Shown piece by piece: positions 1-12,438 of a stretch of 64,000 nt of DNA. The stretch's first letter is position 1. The number at the start of each line of letters is the position of its first letter. The stretch is from Rutpela maculata (taxonomy: Eukaryota > Arthropoda > Insecta > Coleoptera > Cerambycidae), in assembly GCA_936432065.2 (NCBI GenBank), contig OW386293.2:99593795-99657794 (forward strand), written 5' to 3'. The position numbers and the translations under genes are program-made. Under the pieces are notes generated by a model, which was not told the DNA's origin, did not search any database, and saw only the letters and a list, made by a program, of their open reading frames with translations.

Positions 1-1767
1 AAAATAATCTAGCATGCAATGCCAGAATGATAATAATGACATTGTTGTTTTTTGTGTTTCCTGTAGTTCATGGTTCTGTAGTTTTATTATTTCCTTTTAG
101 AAAAAGTGTTCTATTGGAAAGTAAAAGATGGTCATGTTTAGTAATGTGGAGTACGCGGATATTCATTTTATTTATGGATATTGTAATGGAAACGCGAATG
201 CCGCGGTACGCGAATATCGCAGAAGATTTCCTAATAGAGGGAAACCATCTAAAGATGTTTTTATTCGAACCCACCTAGACTAGAATTTAGAAATTTAGAA
301 ATGTTGAAAAGAGGTTCAAGAAATGAAGTACAGCGAAATGGGCGATTTAAAAACGTAATTTTGGTCAAATTTAACAATAATAATAAATTAAGTATCATAA
401 GAGCGGTCCAACAGCTGCGTGCGCAAGCTGTGCATGTTTCCAAAAACAAAGTTTTTCGGATTCTGAAAAAAGACCACAGAAAAGCTTTTCGAATGCAGCC
501 AGTCCAAAGCCTTCAACCATATGATCCCGAAAGGCGTATCAATTTTTGTAATTGGTTTATAAATGCCATGGAACAAGATCCCGATTTCGGAAGTAAAATT
601 ATTTGCACTGATGAAGCTACCTTTAACCGTAATGGATCGGTTAATTTTAATAATTTAAGAATCTGAGCTCATCGGAATCCTCATATAATTCGCCCTAGGA
701 CATTTCAACAGGAGTTTAGCGTTAATGTATGGTGTGGTGTTATAAACGGGACTTTTTGTGGGCCCCACATCCTTCCTCCCCGTTTAAATGGACCATTATT
801 TAATGATTTTTTAAATAACCATTTTTTTCAATATCTCAAGGATATTCCTCTTGATTTAAGAAATGAATGCTGGTTTCAAATGGACGGAGCTCCTGCACAT
901 TTTGCTGTTGAGAACCGTTTGTGGGTAAACAATAATTATCCTGAACGGTGGATCGGTCGATTAGGTGCAAGAGCCTGGCCACCCCGTTTACCGGATTTAA
1001 CTCCAGTTGATTTTTTTGTTTGGGGATATTTAAAGTACAAAGTCTACGCAAACCCTGTAAACACAAGATAAGAGTTAATAGAAAGGATTCTCGACGAATG
1101 TGAAAATTTGCGGGCTAATCCTGATTTCATTCGTAAAGCTACACGTTGTACGGTGCAGATGTCAGAAATGTGTTGATGCTGGAGGAATGCTCTTTGAACA
1201 ACTCTAGTAATTTGTAATTTACCTTACTTTAATCTAATTCATTCTTGTCCAATAAAAAATAATGTAACCAAATTTTGTTTTACAGTCATTGTTTTTTTCT
1301 GTTCTGCTAAAATATTCATAAAAAACTATTCTCGAATAAAGTTCATATAAGATTTACTCAAAAACTGATAATTTTTAGAGAAAAAGCACAAGAGACTTTT
1401 ATTGTGTAGAAAACTTCAAATTTTTAAGTTCTGCTCATAAATTAATGTAAAAGTGTCACGCAATAAAGTTGGGGCTAAATTATACCTAGGCCCCCCCAGT
1501 TTCGCCCGCTCCTGAATGATTTTCGTACATAGTTTTCATTTTGTCTTAAAAAGCATAAAAGTTAAATTCCTGTGTAAATTATCATTTGTTTATCTTTAGA
1601 CGTTTCGAAAATATTCATAAAAAGCATTTTCAGGAGAATTACTTGAACATCCTGTATCTCGGAAACTAAGCACTTCCCGACCCATGTTTATAGGAACTTT
1701 TTTCTTATTTTGAGAAGTTGTATTGCTTAGTGAAGTTTGGCCTATGCAATTCGGGACACCCTGTATA
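1..1767 (+). mobile_element. DD41D mariner-type DNA transposon, 3' part, inactive
   Basis: The stretch holds a broken IS630-Tc1-mariner transposase followed by about 580 bases of non-coding DNA ending in the inverted-repeat end ggacaccctgtata at 1754-1767 (TATACAGGGTGTCC on the other strand). That end recurs on other elements in this window. The 5' end is not recognised and probably lies before base 1. A cataaaaattc-type AT-rich 3' region with a possible AATAAA at 1251 follows the ORF. The limits are inferred from one terminal motif, so the right boundary is moderately secure and the left is not. Confidence 0.65.
134..1176 (+). pseudogene. mariner-type transposase pseudogene (DUF4817-like N-terminus, DD41D)
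   Basis: The N-terminus starts at the ATG at 134 and contains HFIYGYCNGNA and EYRRRFPNR, the helix-turn-helix pattern common in insect transposases of this kind. A stop at 281 and a frame change before 301 break it. From 301 to 1176 one frame continues through the DDE core, interrupted by in-frame stops at 664-666 and 1069-1071. Three catalytic acidic residues are visible: D in CTDEATF (about 607), D in QMDGAPAH (about 883) and D in LTPVDFF (about 1010). I count 41 residues between the second and third, the DD41D spacing known from rosa-like mariner relatives. The gene would have cut and pasted DNA at TA sites; with a frameshift and two stops it cannot encode an active enzyme. Confidence 0.85.
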
Positions 1768-2211
1768 TAAAACGTGCTGTTTTTTACTTAATAATTTTCA
1801 TATAAATGGTTCTCTATATAATTTATTACACAAATTCACTCCTAAGTTCTCCTAGAAAGTCTTCTATAAAATATTGGTATTGTCCATTAACTTCCCCGCA
1901 TTGCTAAAATATGACTCAGGCATGCCTTACAAAATTTTAAATACGCTATTTGACAGTAACAATGACAGTGATAGGATATCGAAGGTCTCAAAAAGCGACG
2001 TCGCTTTGAATGCTTGGATACCACAAGCAGGACCGTAGAGAGAAAATACGGGCCAAGTGGAAAAAAAGTTTTGAAAATTGATGAGCAGGGTGGAGAAATC
2101 CCAAAATCTTTTTTGTCAACTCTCAAAATTGAAGAACTTTTTGTTGGGCGGTAGGGGCGCCGCATCATGGTGACGGTGGGGGGGGCTACCCCCCTCATTG
2201 TTTTAGATCCA
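1768..2211. other. intergenic stretch without a gene
   Basis: I see no coding signal. The G-run around 2177-2186 and the following C-run (gggggg then ccccc) form a short GC-rich hairpin. A motif cgacacccggtatat at 2828-2842 beyond the next element resembles the TATACAGGGTGTCC ends seen elsewhere, so this stretch and 2720-2845 may together be a second degraded element surrounding the inverted repeat at 2212-2720. Confidence 0.35.
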
Positions 2212-2720
2212 TCTATATAGTTTTTATGATTTCCGGTTTTGCCGGAAGTAACCTCTACTTTTGATTTTTAAATGGAACACCCCGTACATATTTGCATTTT
2301 TTGAAGCCAAAGGTCATTTTGCATATGACGGTGCTAATTTTATGACCTTTTCCGCCATTTTGGATTTTTTGAAGCCAGTGTTAATTTTTAAGAATGTATT
2401 GCAATACATCGTTAGATTGGTATTGAAAAATTACATTTAGCTGTAGTATGAAAGTGATATTTTCATTTGAAAAATTTGAAAAATTTCTACACAGTGTTTT
2501 TATCAACTTTCAACTTGTCTGTGACACAAATTAACAACAACAAAATTCAATACGTATTTTTTTTTGGCTGCAAAATATTCAAAATGGCGGAAAGGATCAT
2601 AAAACCAGCACAGTCATATGCAGAATGAGCTCTAGATTCCAAGAATGTAAAAATATGCAGAGTGTTCCATTTAGAAATTAAAAGTAGTGGTCACTTCCGG
2701 CGAAACCGGAAAATATAGAA
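2212..2720. repeat. inverted-repeat element (MITE-like), about 510 bp
   Basis: The left end (tatagtttttatgatttccgg, then aaatggaacaccccgtacat, then tccgccatttt) is mirrored in reverse complement at the right (aaaatggcgga, atgcagagtgttccatttag, ccggaaaatata). The arms are about 170 bp with scattered mismatches around an AT-rich centre without coding capacity. The aatggaacaccc block resembles the insect acaccctgta-type transposon ends. I take it as a non-autonomous DNA transposon; the superfamily is not clear. Confidence 0.7.
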
Positions 2721-2882
2721 GCCACAGACGGATAAATAATTTAATTTTGGTAACATCTGACACGTGCCTAGTTTCATCTCAATTCCTTAGAAAATGAAGA
2801 AGTGGAGGCTGGAAAGTGATCTCTTCGACACCCGGTATATCAAAATATTGATAATGATTAATTTAAAATGAATTGAATTGAG

Positions 2883-3290
2883 ATAATTGCGCCTAGTCTA
2901 TCACTTTTTCCTCTGCAAAAATTTTCGTAAACGCGGCGTTCCTCCTCGGCATGAAAAAGACGATTTCCACGCGTCGGACTGGATTTGGATTCTACATATA
3001 TATTCTATATATTTCTACAAACTGTCCGACAAAAATTTTGGAAGGTTAAGGATGTCTACCACCCTAAAGATAACATAACATAACTTAAAAACATTTATTG
3101 ACAACCAGCTGATTTCTTCAAGATTGCTTAATAAAAATATGTAGAATCCAATTTTCGAATTGTCTGACAAAATATATTTGCCGATTTTCCAGTCCGACAC
3201 GTGTGGAAATCATCTTTTTCATGCCGAGGAGGAACGCCGCGTTTACGAAAATTCTCGCAGAGGAAAAAGTGAAAGACTAGGCGCAATTAT
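2883..3290. repeat. TIR element with about 110 bp arms
   Basis: The termini ataattgcgcctagtct and agactaggcgcaattat are exact reverse complements. The complementarity continues inward through cgtaaacgcggcgttcctcc and catgaaaaaga to tcggactgga, with few mismatches. A second, inner inverted pair (ggattctacatat at about 2991 and atatgtagaatcc at about 3137) suggests nesting. The centre has no ORF of note. It is a MITE-like element; no clear target duplication was identified. Confidence 0.75.
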
Positions 3291-3476
3291 GCCGTACAAG
3301 AAGTTATACGAGGATATGTATAAATTGCATTTATGTACGCGAGCACCTAGACTATATCTATATCATAGATTTAGCTTATATTTGTAAGCCTTATAGTAAT
3401 TAAAACCGAAGTAGTCAGGTGGATGCGGGCAACTAATTTTTTTAATAAATAGAAAGCTTATTCTTTAATCTAAAAA

Positions 3477-3503
3477 AAAGTCATCGATGAATTCGATGAC
3501 TTT
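3477..3503. other. perfect 11-bp stem hairpin
   Basis: aaagtcatcga (3477-3487) and tcgatgacttt (3493-3503) pair perfectly around the 5-base loop tgaat. It is isolated in non-coding DNA, and the surrounding 3291-3780 shows no gene. Its function is unknown. It lacks the sequence of a histone 3' stem-loop. Confidence 0.6.
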
Positions 3504-3657
3504 AGAAAACACCAAAAACCTTTAATCGAGGCTGCATCGGAATTAAAACCTACATTTTGACGTAAATTTTATGCATATATTTTATGACTTAAGAAAACTT
3601 TAAAAATCGTATCCGGAAGTGACGTAAAAATTTCATGACGCGGACAAAATTAGCTTG

Positions 3658-3703
3658 TATAAAAGGTGGTTCCCTTTAGGTCTGTGGTAGTACTACTCAC
3701 TCC
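3658..3703 (+). promoter_or_regulatory. possible TATA box on the plus strand
   Basis: TATAAAAGG at 3658-3666 is followed by TCACTC at 3697-3702. The spacing of about 41 bases from TATA to the initiator A is longer than the usual 30-32, and no ORF follows on this strand. It may be part of a decayed LTR or transposon promoter. Weak call. Confidence 0.2.
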
Positions 3704-3784
3704 AGTCCGGTTTTAGATATACATAAATTGCTCTAGGCCCAAGTCAATTTTGCACCGCCTACAACATAGAGTTCATAATCAAAT

Positions 3785-4045
3785 TCATACTTGTTCAACT
3801 TCGGTATCGGTACTGCTGCCAGAAGACACTTCTGTCTCACTATTTTCAGGCGATTGAGTATCGTCAGCTGATTGAGTATTATCAGCCGACTTAATCACTG
3901 CTGCTATTCTGGCTCTTTCAATAACTGAAGAACTTCCTTAGGAACTGTTACCATTTTCTTTTTGGGTAGATTTCTCATAGAAGAAATTGCTGGGTCAGAA
4001 GACACCAATAATCTATTAAGTAAATCCGTGGAAGGTAAATACCAA
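3785..4045 (-). pseudogene. unrecognised coding remnant on the minus strand
   Basis: On the minus strand two open stretches look protein-like. One reads roughly LLNRLLVSSDPAISSM then VTVPKEVLQLLKE. A shift to another frame gives SVIERARIAAVIKSADNTQS and an acidic, Ser-rich tail ending SSGSSTDTEVEQV at a stop (3785-3787). An acidic tail and one frameshift suggest the C-terminus of a decayed gene, possibly from a transposon. I do not recognise the family. Confidence 0.3.
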
Positions 4046-4223
4046 ATTTATTTGTAGAAATTTCCGTAGAAAAAAATTAAGTAGTCATTTGAAGCAGCTA
4101 CCGAGCATTCGTCGTCGCGTCGTACGTATATTTAACACCTCGTACTTGACCAAATTATTACTCATTACTTCCAAACCTGGATGAACCGGATTCTAAATTT
4201 TGTACCATAATTTGAAAAAACTA

Positions 4224-5134
4224 TACACAAAGAAAATGATAGGTAAATTCAACCAAAAAGAGCATATGAAATCGCGCCTATCTAATTTCATAGTTAAATC
4301 AATCAGAAAAGAATAGTCATACAACTTTATTTGTTTTCGTAAACAAATAGTAGTTTAATAATCATATCTTCTTGTAACAAATTAAATAGTACAATGACAT
4401 TTTTTTATGTTCACTAACCATTTTCAATTTGGTCTGCAATTAAATAGTAGAACGACTTTGTTTTTTGTTCACCAACTAATTTTTAGGTTGATCTATACTT
4501 TATTGTATGATGAAGTTTTTTTTGGTTAGCCAAAATCTCAGTATTGAGACATCAGACAACCCAAACCAAAGATTAGAGATCGTTTATAAGACCCATCCAA
4601 ATATATCGATGATCCCTGAGAGAATTTGAACATTGCAATCATGTTATTAATTTTCTATAAATTCATAAGAATATAAGATAATGCATGATTGATTATTGTC
4701 AGTGATTTGTATGTGGCGTTATCTGGGAATAATTTCTGTAATAGACTACGTGGCAAGCAAGCAAATTTTATGGTAATTCTTTTAGAACTTCTGGAAGACG
4801 ACAATAATATTGGTTTGTCTACCAGGTACAATAATACAGCGAACTAATACTGGGTTAGAATTACAATTCGATAATAGTTAAAAAAAAAATATACTATTAC
4901 CTAGTTTAATTTGACAGAATTCAACAAAATAATAGTCAGACGAAAAAAATAATAGTCTTATTCACCTATTTTTTAAGTTAATGTTTGCTTTGTTGTACGA
5001 CAACTTTTTATTAATTAAAATAACAATCACCTCTTGTTTAAAAATAGCATCAATATAATTTAGTTTAACAAAATTAACGATATTCTTAGTTAACCATATT
5101 TGTTGAATTTACCCATACTATTTCTTTGAGTGTA
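4224..5134. mobile_element. non-autonomous TIR element, about 0.9 kb
   Basis: The left end (tacacaaagaaaatgatag followed by gtaaattcaac) is mirrored by the right end (gttgaatttacccatacta followed by tttctttgagtgta). Inside are repeated short blocks of the type aaatagta and aacaaattaaatagt, common in subterminal regions of DNA transposons. There is no transposase ORF. The superfamily is not assigned. Confidence 0.6.
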
Positions 5135-5288
5135 AGAAATCGATCAGTAAAAGAATCATGCTTGAAACTGGTTGCGCTTTTTTGGTAGCTCAAACGAAAA
5201 GCACCCATTAATTTTGATTTCTGTATCTTTGCAGAACCCCATTTAACACAATTTTATAACCGAATGTATCACATTTCACAGGCAATCG

Positions 5289-5396
<108 letters not shown>

Positions 5397-5639
5397 TATA
5401 AAATAAAATACTTATTTTATAGATTGTCTTGGTAAAGTTTCACTATGTTTTTGTTGAAATTACACAAATTACAGCCATATCGAATAGTACGTTCGAATGT
5501 GGCAAGCAACTATTCACAATTGTACGCTAACAGGGTGTATCAGGTGAAAATGGGCAACAATACGGTTGGAATTTCTGGTACGTAATGAACTGAATATTTA
5601 TAACTACCGAAATATTACTTTGAATACAATTAAACCTCT

Positions 5640-6165
5640 TTCGAATTTTGGCTATTTGACCAAGGATTTTCGGTTTTGTGGCCCACTGTGCGTTCTTCCA
5701 AAAAATGCGAATGTACGGTCGTTGGAAGTTCTGGATATCTCACCTGGTTTTACAAATGATACCTCAAAGTTTAAAAGCCTTCCGGCCACCAATGCTGGGC
5801 ATTGAAATAGTATATGGTGAGGAGTCCCACTGTTAGGATGCCCACTGCACATCTCAGCTCTTTCTTACTTAGCTTTAGCAATTCGTTGGTCTTTGTTTTG
5901 GATGGTCCGTCAGCGGTGAACATACGTGACTATCCAAGCGCCCTTGTCCAAGACAAGTTGTGTTTCTGATTTATAGTTCCTTTAACAATTCTGTTGCAGT
6001 ATTATATGATATGCCGCAGGTTGGTTCGGGTTCAATTAAAGCCAGGTAATCAAGCCAGTCTTTTAGCGTTGAACGTATCTCTACTGCATCCAGAGCTTTG
6101 AGAGCTACTTGGTTATCAGTGATGGTACGAATTATTATGTCCGTGTATGACCTCCATCCCATATC
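5640..6165 (-). pseudogene. non-LTR retrotransposon RNase H / C-terminal remnant, copy A
   Basis: On the minus strand the 6162-5971 frame reads ITDNQVALKALDAVEIRSTL, typical of the RNase H domain at the end of non-LTR polyproteins. It continues EPTCGISYNTATELLKEL, and in another frame at about 5850-5790 comes GTPHHILFQCPAL, the Cys/His tail after RNase H. Stops and frameshifts separate the pieces. The same remnant sits at the same place in copy B (31730-32195), so it was inserted before the duplication. It lies 3' of the WD40 gene. Confidence 0.75.
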
Positions 6166-6313
6166 TCATGCACAAATTTCTTTAGCTATTTCTGCTTGCA
6201 CAACTAGGATACTACAGTTATATTAGAACATTATAGAATGATAAGGATGTTGATTAGATGACAATTTCATTCTATAGGTGATATAACAAAAAACAACTCA
6301 GTTAGTAAAAGTT

Positions 6314-6330
6314 TTTATTTAATTTTTATT
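6314..6330 (-). terminator. candidate polyadenylation signals for WD40 gene copy A
   Basis: Two AATAAA hexamers on the minus strand (6325-6330 and 6314-6319) lie about 670 bases past the stop codon and are followed by T/GT-rich sequence (gagttgttttttgtt). Both hexamers are kept in copy B at 32294-32310. Another AATAAA overlaps the stop codon itself (6998-7003) but is changed to AATAAT in copy B, so the distal pair is preferred. Inference without transcript data. Confidence 0.4.
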
Positions 6331-6998
6331 CATAAAAAATTACTTAGAATGAGGTATATACATCACAAACACTTAAAATTAAAAGCAAGAACAACTTAAA
6401 TATGTTTAGTGACAGTCATACGAAAGCTACATTTAACAATACCCTTTATAATATTAAGTAACTATACAGGGCCAAACATACAGGATTATCTATAAGTAGG
6501 AATAGTATAAATAATTTTTTTAAGGTCCGGTAATCATCTGTTTTAGACGTTTGGTGGCTATTTTCTGCTAGGTTTTAAAATGTATTTTGCTTTGGTGGCT
6601 TAGTACCTTGAGCTACAAAGTGTCAACATTTCTGAATATCAAAAATGAGTTCGGTTTTAAGCCTACTTTGGATAACTACTTCTAAATAATTTTACTCTTT
6701 ACAGTATTTTTGCAGTAAAACATTAATAAAGGTGAAGAACTGGAAAAATACATTTATAATCAGAGGAACTTTGCTGTATATGAAATACATCCACGAATAT
6801 TGCTAAAAGTAATCTGAAATATCAATATAAATGCATAGTCTATCACCACGTAAAAAATACTTGAAGATATAATTTAGTAACCTTAATTTTTACGTATAAA
6901 AACTGCCAGTCGTGGGTAAAACAGTAGTTATCGGGACTTTCACAGTAATTTATATCATTTCTTGTCTTAAAACTTCTCCTGTATATATAAAAAAATGT

Positions 6999-9900
6999 TT
7001 ATTCAACTTCAATGCGAACAAGATGTCCATCACTACCACCAACGTAGATTTCACCTTTATCACCGATAGCGATTGTGTTTATAACGATTTCTATATCAAG
7101 TGAGCTATCGAGTTTGACGAGATCTTCGTCGATGTTCCATTTTTTGACAGTCTTGTCCCAGCCACCACTGAAAAGTACGGGTTTTCCATTCCATACGGTT
7201 CCAGCTAATGCGTTTATTATCAGTTCGTGGGCGCCCTGAAAATAGAACGAAAATTTTATATCTGTATCATATGTTTAGTTAATTTACTAACTGAATAATC
7301 TCGGGGCTAAAAAATATTATCCTAGTATAAGCATTAAAAAGCTTTAAAAGAGCCTTTAAAGGGTCTCTTGGTACATTTCGCTAATAGCAAATAATTAAAG
7401 AAGCAAACTTTTGATTTACTAAAATGTAATTTCTAAAAATGTAATTGCAATCAACTTCATTTTGCAATATCAAAATGCATATTAATGGTGCAGTTTTCAA
7501 TGAATATTTTATAAATCAAAATACTACCAAGTGATATAGTACATTTTACCGAAGTGCCGATTACTTTGTGACTACATTATAACAAATTGAAATAATACAC
7601 TGTTTTGCTTTGTTAAATAAGTCACTATATTTAGAAAACACAGGAGTGTGAGTGTGTATTATTTCAATTTGATATATTATAACTTTACCTCAACTTTAGT
7701 AATGGGTTTGTAATGGGTCTCGTCATTATTCTCGTGGACGATGATATCTTTTCCTTCTCTGTTAACAAAACTGAATAATTTGTCGCCAATCAGGGAGATC
7801 GGAGCTCGTCCCATGTAAGTCTTCTTGATTCCATACTGTATGTGTTCACCTACATAAAAATGGAAGTAAATATAATAGATTCAATGAAGAATTTTTAGAC
7901 TTACCATCAACTTTAACGTCGGTGATGACAACGTCGTTATCCTTCACGGTGAATAGAATGTGACCAAATACAGCCATATCTTTAACGGGTTCTGCAATGT
8001 TCAAGGAACCGTAGAACAAGCCATTCTTCCACACTTTTACCTGAAAAATACTGAATTTGAGTAACCTAACGCAAGATGCTGAATAATGAGCTGCTTGTGA
8101 TAAACAGTTTAAAAAATCGTTCAAATGGTTTGCATTACCCTATAATTCTACAAACTACAGAGATGTGTGGATGTATATAAAGAACCTAAACAACTATTAT
8201 GGATGATACAAGTTGAGTTCTAGAAGACAAAATTTATGAAAATTGGTTAAGATTGAATGTCATAATTCATAACAACTAAGATAACAGAAACTAAAAGTCA
8301 TTAATTAGCTATAATAGTACATGGTAGAGAACAATTTTGAAGATGCTTTAATTAGAAAAACAAACTCATATAGAGACTATTTACAACACGATTGAAAAAC
8401 CAACAGTTAACATCGACTATGTCATATGAATAAATTTAACTATTCTGCTTCAATGGTTCCACAATTGAAATGATTTATTGATGAAAATAAAGATGGCTTT
8501 TGTCAGAAGTTCTAAGAATCTAAGATTAATGCCTTACCACGCTATAAAGTCAAATGTAGTCAAAACATGTTTGCCCGAAAAATAAACACCCGCAGAGTAG
8601 AAAGTCATTTCAGAGGTTAATGAGCTTTTTATTGCTCTGTTGTTTCTGTAATATAATTTAAGTAATTATTTTTAGCTTTCAGGAGGTTACGTGGCTTGTG
8701 TTTTGCAATCACATATCTCCTATAACACGTAATAAACTAGAATTTCTTGGAAAGTAACGAGTGTTCAGGTTACACATGCAATTGAAAATACATGGCATAT
8801 TGGTCTCTATGCAGCAGGCAACATGCTGTTGCTGTATGTGCTTGTGATACATCTCGGTAGGAATAATCAAAAGCCATATCATTCGCATCGAACTGATTAA
8901 TAAAGTGGATTAGAACCTCTTCACGATATGCTTGCTAGATTAACGTTTTCATGAATAAAAAAATTGAGCAATAATTCTCCTGTTAATGACACACAAAACG
9001 CCAACTTTCGTCTAATAACGAGCGAGAAATTAAGGCCATATTTTTCATCGCTTGTTGACGCCTTGCTTGACAATACAATAATTTATTGGATGGAACTACA
9101 ATGTGTGTCACATTTATCTTCATTACTTACATTTCCTTCACTATCCCCAGAGAAAAGACAGCCATTGGAGTATTTAACTCTCCAAAATTCAGTATCTTCT
9201 TCCTTAATGATAAGTGCCTTTTCCTTGAGGGTGTCCAATTCAAATGACTTGATGGTTCCCTCGTTAGAGCAAGAGTAAAGGGTATCATCAGTTGCTGTCA
9301 GGGCGTACACTGAACAGGGGTGAGCTTGTACCTCTGTGAGTTTGGTTAGATCGGGTGCCCAGGCCTAAAAGAAATTACAGCATATTGTTAGTTCTTATTA
9401 ACTATAAGTTTTCGGCTGTGCAAGCTTATGTTAAAGAAGAGAAGGGAGATGCTTTAATATTGATAGATCGCGGTTAACTATGACGAAGACCATTTCTATC
9501 AAGTAAACTTACAAATTATAATCATATGACATTGGTTCTTGTCTAATTAAGTTAAATGTAAAAGTACTTTATTCAAGTTGCCGTTCCTTTACTAGTAAGT
9601 AAAAATGATTTTCACTCATTAGTGAGGTCAAGATTTTTATTAATAAAATAGATGGAGCATTTAGAAAATTGTTTATTTATAAGAACAATCGTTAACAGCC
9701 TAAGTTATAATAACACCCGGCACCAGTCTACAAAGCATCATATTATTCAAATAAAATCACTGGCATAGAGTGGCAAAACTGATCACTGTCAAAACAAAAG
9801 CTCTGTTACTAACTTATATATTTCAAATTCAAAACTTAAATAAAGAGTTGTTTGATAAAATATTGCATGCCACGCGTATGCATAAAATATTTATTTACTT

Positions 9901-10453
9901 TATATTATAATAACCTAATAATACTTTTTCAAAGCCCACCTGCCGAAAAAAAATTATGAGTTAAAACTGTGTAGACACAAATATTAAGAATTTGAAAAGC
10001 ACTATAAAATCAACGAAAAATCTAAAATTATTTCTATGAAAAAAATATTTTTGTGACGACAGGAAATACGGAAAATTGTTCATCCTCTTAGATATATTTT
10101 TCAGAAAGTGTTCTAATTATCTGCAGCTTCCAATTTTACAATGATTTAAGAGTTATGGAGGCAACAAAAAAACCACTTTGTTTTTTGAAAACTACTCTAA
10201 AGCTAGTGTTACCCCATAAAATTCAAAATCATGTTCGAAACGGTCATAAAATCTTCAAACTTTCCCCATTTGACCATTATTCTGTCTCGGTTAATAAGCA
10301 AGATAACAATACAGTCAGCCTCAATTTATTTCTTACCTTTATCTTGCCATCATCACCAGCGCTATATAACTTTCCCTTATGATAGAGTATGAAATTCACG
10401 TCGAATTCATGTTTATCAACATCATCGGCCCTGGTTCCAACTCTTAAAGGCAT
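6999..10453 (-). CDS. WD40-repeat beta-propeller protein, copy A (spliced, 294 aa)
   Basis: Coding exons on the minus strand are 10453-10337 (exon from 10457), 9364-9131, 8040-7905, 7849-7689 and 7235-6999, stop included. All introns are GT-AG, and the joined frame is open for 294 residues. Seven WD40-like blades can be laid out: about residues 15-42, 54-83, 94-124, 132-160, 172-203, 217-253 and 262-293. Blade six carries the clearest signature, LFSGGWDKTVKKWNI; other blade ends read YSAGDDGKIKAW, YSCSNEGTIKSF and FSGDSEGNVKVW. There is no signal peptide or membrane segment, so a soluble intracellular scaffold is likely. WD40 propellers usually bind protein partners and have no catalytic activity; the partner is unknown. 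The start follows an acceptor (cag|caaaATG), so the first exon is non-coding. A second intact copy lies at 32982-36576. I do not recognise the orthologue. Confidence 0.88.
7236..7688 (-). other. intron 5 of WD40 gene copy A
   Basis: The donor GTAAAG begins at 7688 and the acceptor CAG ends at 7236. The intron is non-coding and AT-rich. It is counterpart to 33219-33739 in copy B, with several indels between the two. Confidence 0.75.
8041..9130 (-). other. intron 3 of WD40 gene copy A
   Basis: The donor GTAAGT is at 9130-9125 and the acceptor TTTTTCAG ends at 8041. I see no embedded gene. It aligns with 34092-35285 in copy B. Confidence 0.75.
9365..10336 (-). other. intron 2 of WD40 gene copy A
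   Basis: The donor GTAAGA is at 10336-10331 and the acceptor TTTTAG ends at 9365. Phase 0. No other feature was seen. The counterpart in copy B is 35520-36459. Confidence 0.75.
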
Positions 10454-11081
10454 TTTGCTGGAAACAAACAATTCATTTTCATTTTACTGTTTTTATACAC
10501 AATTATTTAGGTATATTAAAATAGTTCAGTTCAAATTTACTACTTATAAAATATATATTTTTTCTGTCTAGCATTAATATCTGTCTTAAAATAGCCAGGC
10601 AATACACACATAGATAGAGATATGATGCAGAACTGGTTACTAATTTGGCAATAACTTTTTTCTTAATATACATATTGCTAACAAAGTATAAGACTATCAA
10701 ACTAAAACTGCAACGAGAACAGTGTTTGAGTTTTTCACTCAATGGTATCACCGTCTGCAAAATCAGCAGAAGAATATTACTCTTATTATAGTTCTACTTA
10801 GGTAGTTTTTCATTTTTTTTTTGTAATAAATGTATAACGAAAAAGAGTTATGATCAAAAATATTAAACATTTCAATATCAGATCTCTCTTTCTGCCTTAA
10901 AATGAAAACTATAAACTTGAATTATATCGATCTTTAATAATTTATATAAGAGAATTTAATAGCAATTATTGATAATTCTTGTTACAATATCATTAAACTA
11001 ATTAGTAAATAACTATGAATTGGATACAATTCTATTTTTATTTCTCAAATATAATTACAAATCTTCTATTTTTTTGGGTTC

Positions 11082-11249
<168 letters not shown>

Positions 11250-12438
11250 GATTAAACACAGTTTTGAGTGAAAATAATCACACCGAAGTAGGATATTGAT
11301 TGATTTGTTGACTATCACAGAATATATTGCTCTTAGAAATATATGAATCTAAATAAATAAAAAGTTTTAGAATTAGAATTGTTGACGTTTTGGAGGAATA
11401 ATTTATTTCTGTTGCCCAAACTCAAAATGCGTTTAAATAATTTCAGTATGAAACAAGATAGTGTTCTGTTTCCGATTTTCCATAGACATTATATTATATA
11501 AGTTATTAAATACGCAATTAACATCCTTAACAAAATAATAAGGGATTCTCTAATAGACCAACAAAGTTGCGTTCCAAGTTAATATTTAGAAAACATCAAG
11601 ACACACGTTGAAAATATATATTAACAATTTTATAGAGCATGAAATTTTCTATAAAACCTGTAGATCATTTTGCAAATAAGTCAATAATTTAGATGCTGAA
11701 GACTTCAAAAAATTAGCGAATGACTAATCGCTCCGGAGAATTTTTAAAATTCTTTAAAAAAAATTGAGTGCTTACTTATTTTTAGTAACTACATCAAAAT
11801 ATGATTTTTTTTCCATCTTACCTGTCTTATAGAGAACAACATTATATACATGAAAAGTCTCTTAACAATTAGTCGAGAAACCAATAATTTTAGTAAAAAA
11901 TTAAATAAGGCCATAAAAAAAGGCCACTAAAAATTATTAAATAAAATTTCATATAGCCGGCCAGTTAGCTGGAACTTCTGACCTTACCAGCTACCACATT
12001 AAAATACGTTTTGTAGAAAAATAATCAGGTATATAATGTTCAAAATTCCAAAAATTGTATTAATGCTGCTTTTTCGTAGTGTGGTAGACAATATGTACGT
12101 AACGCGAGACGCATCCGTAACTTTATTGCTGATTTGACAAATGAAAAACTTGTAAATACACGTAGGTTGAAAGCAAGCATATTAAAGGAAGAAAGCAATA
12201 ACACTAAAAGAAAACTTAGAAATCTATATTATTTTCGTCAAAAGAAGACAAATATGGATCCAATGAAACTGAGGATTTCTAGTCTTTTCCAAATCCTTAG
12301 GGACGAAATAAAACAAGCAATTAAAATATTCTTTTCCAAGTGTCAATGGAAATGTATAAAGAGAAATTTATGTAACTTGAAAACATATATTTATTAAAAA
12401 TTTAATTTTGACAAATTTTTACAATTATTCCAAACTTA

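Noticed and set aside
6998..7003. AATAAA overlapping the WD40 stop codon as the polyadenylation signal
   Set aside because: It is not conserved in copy B, whereas the distal pair of hexamers is.
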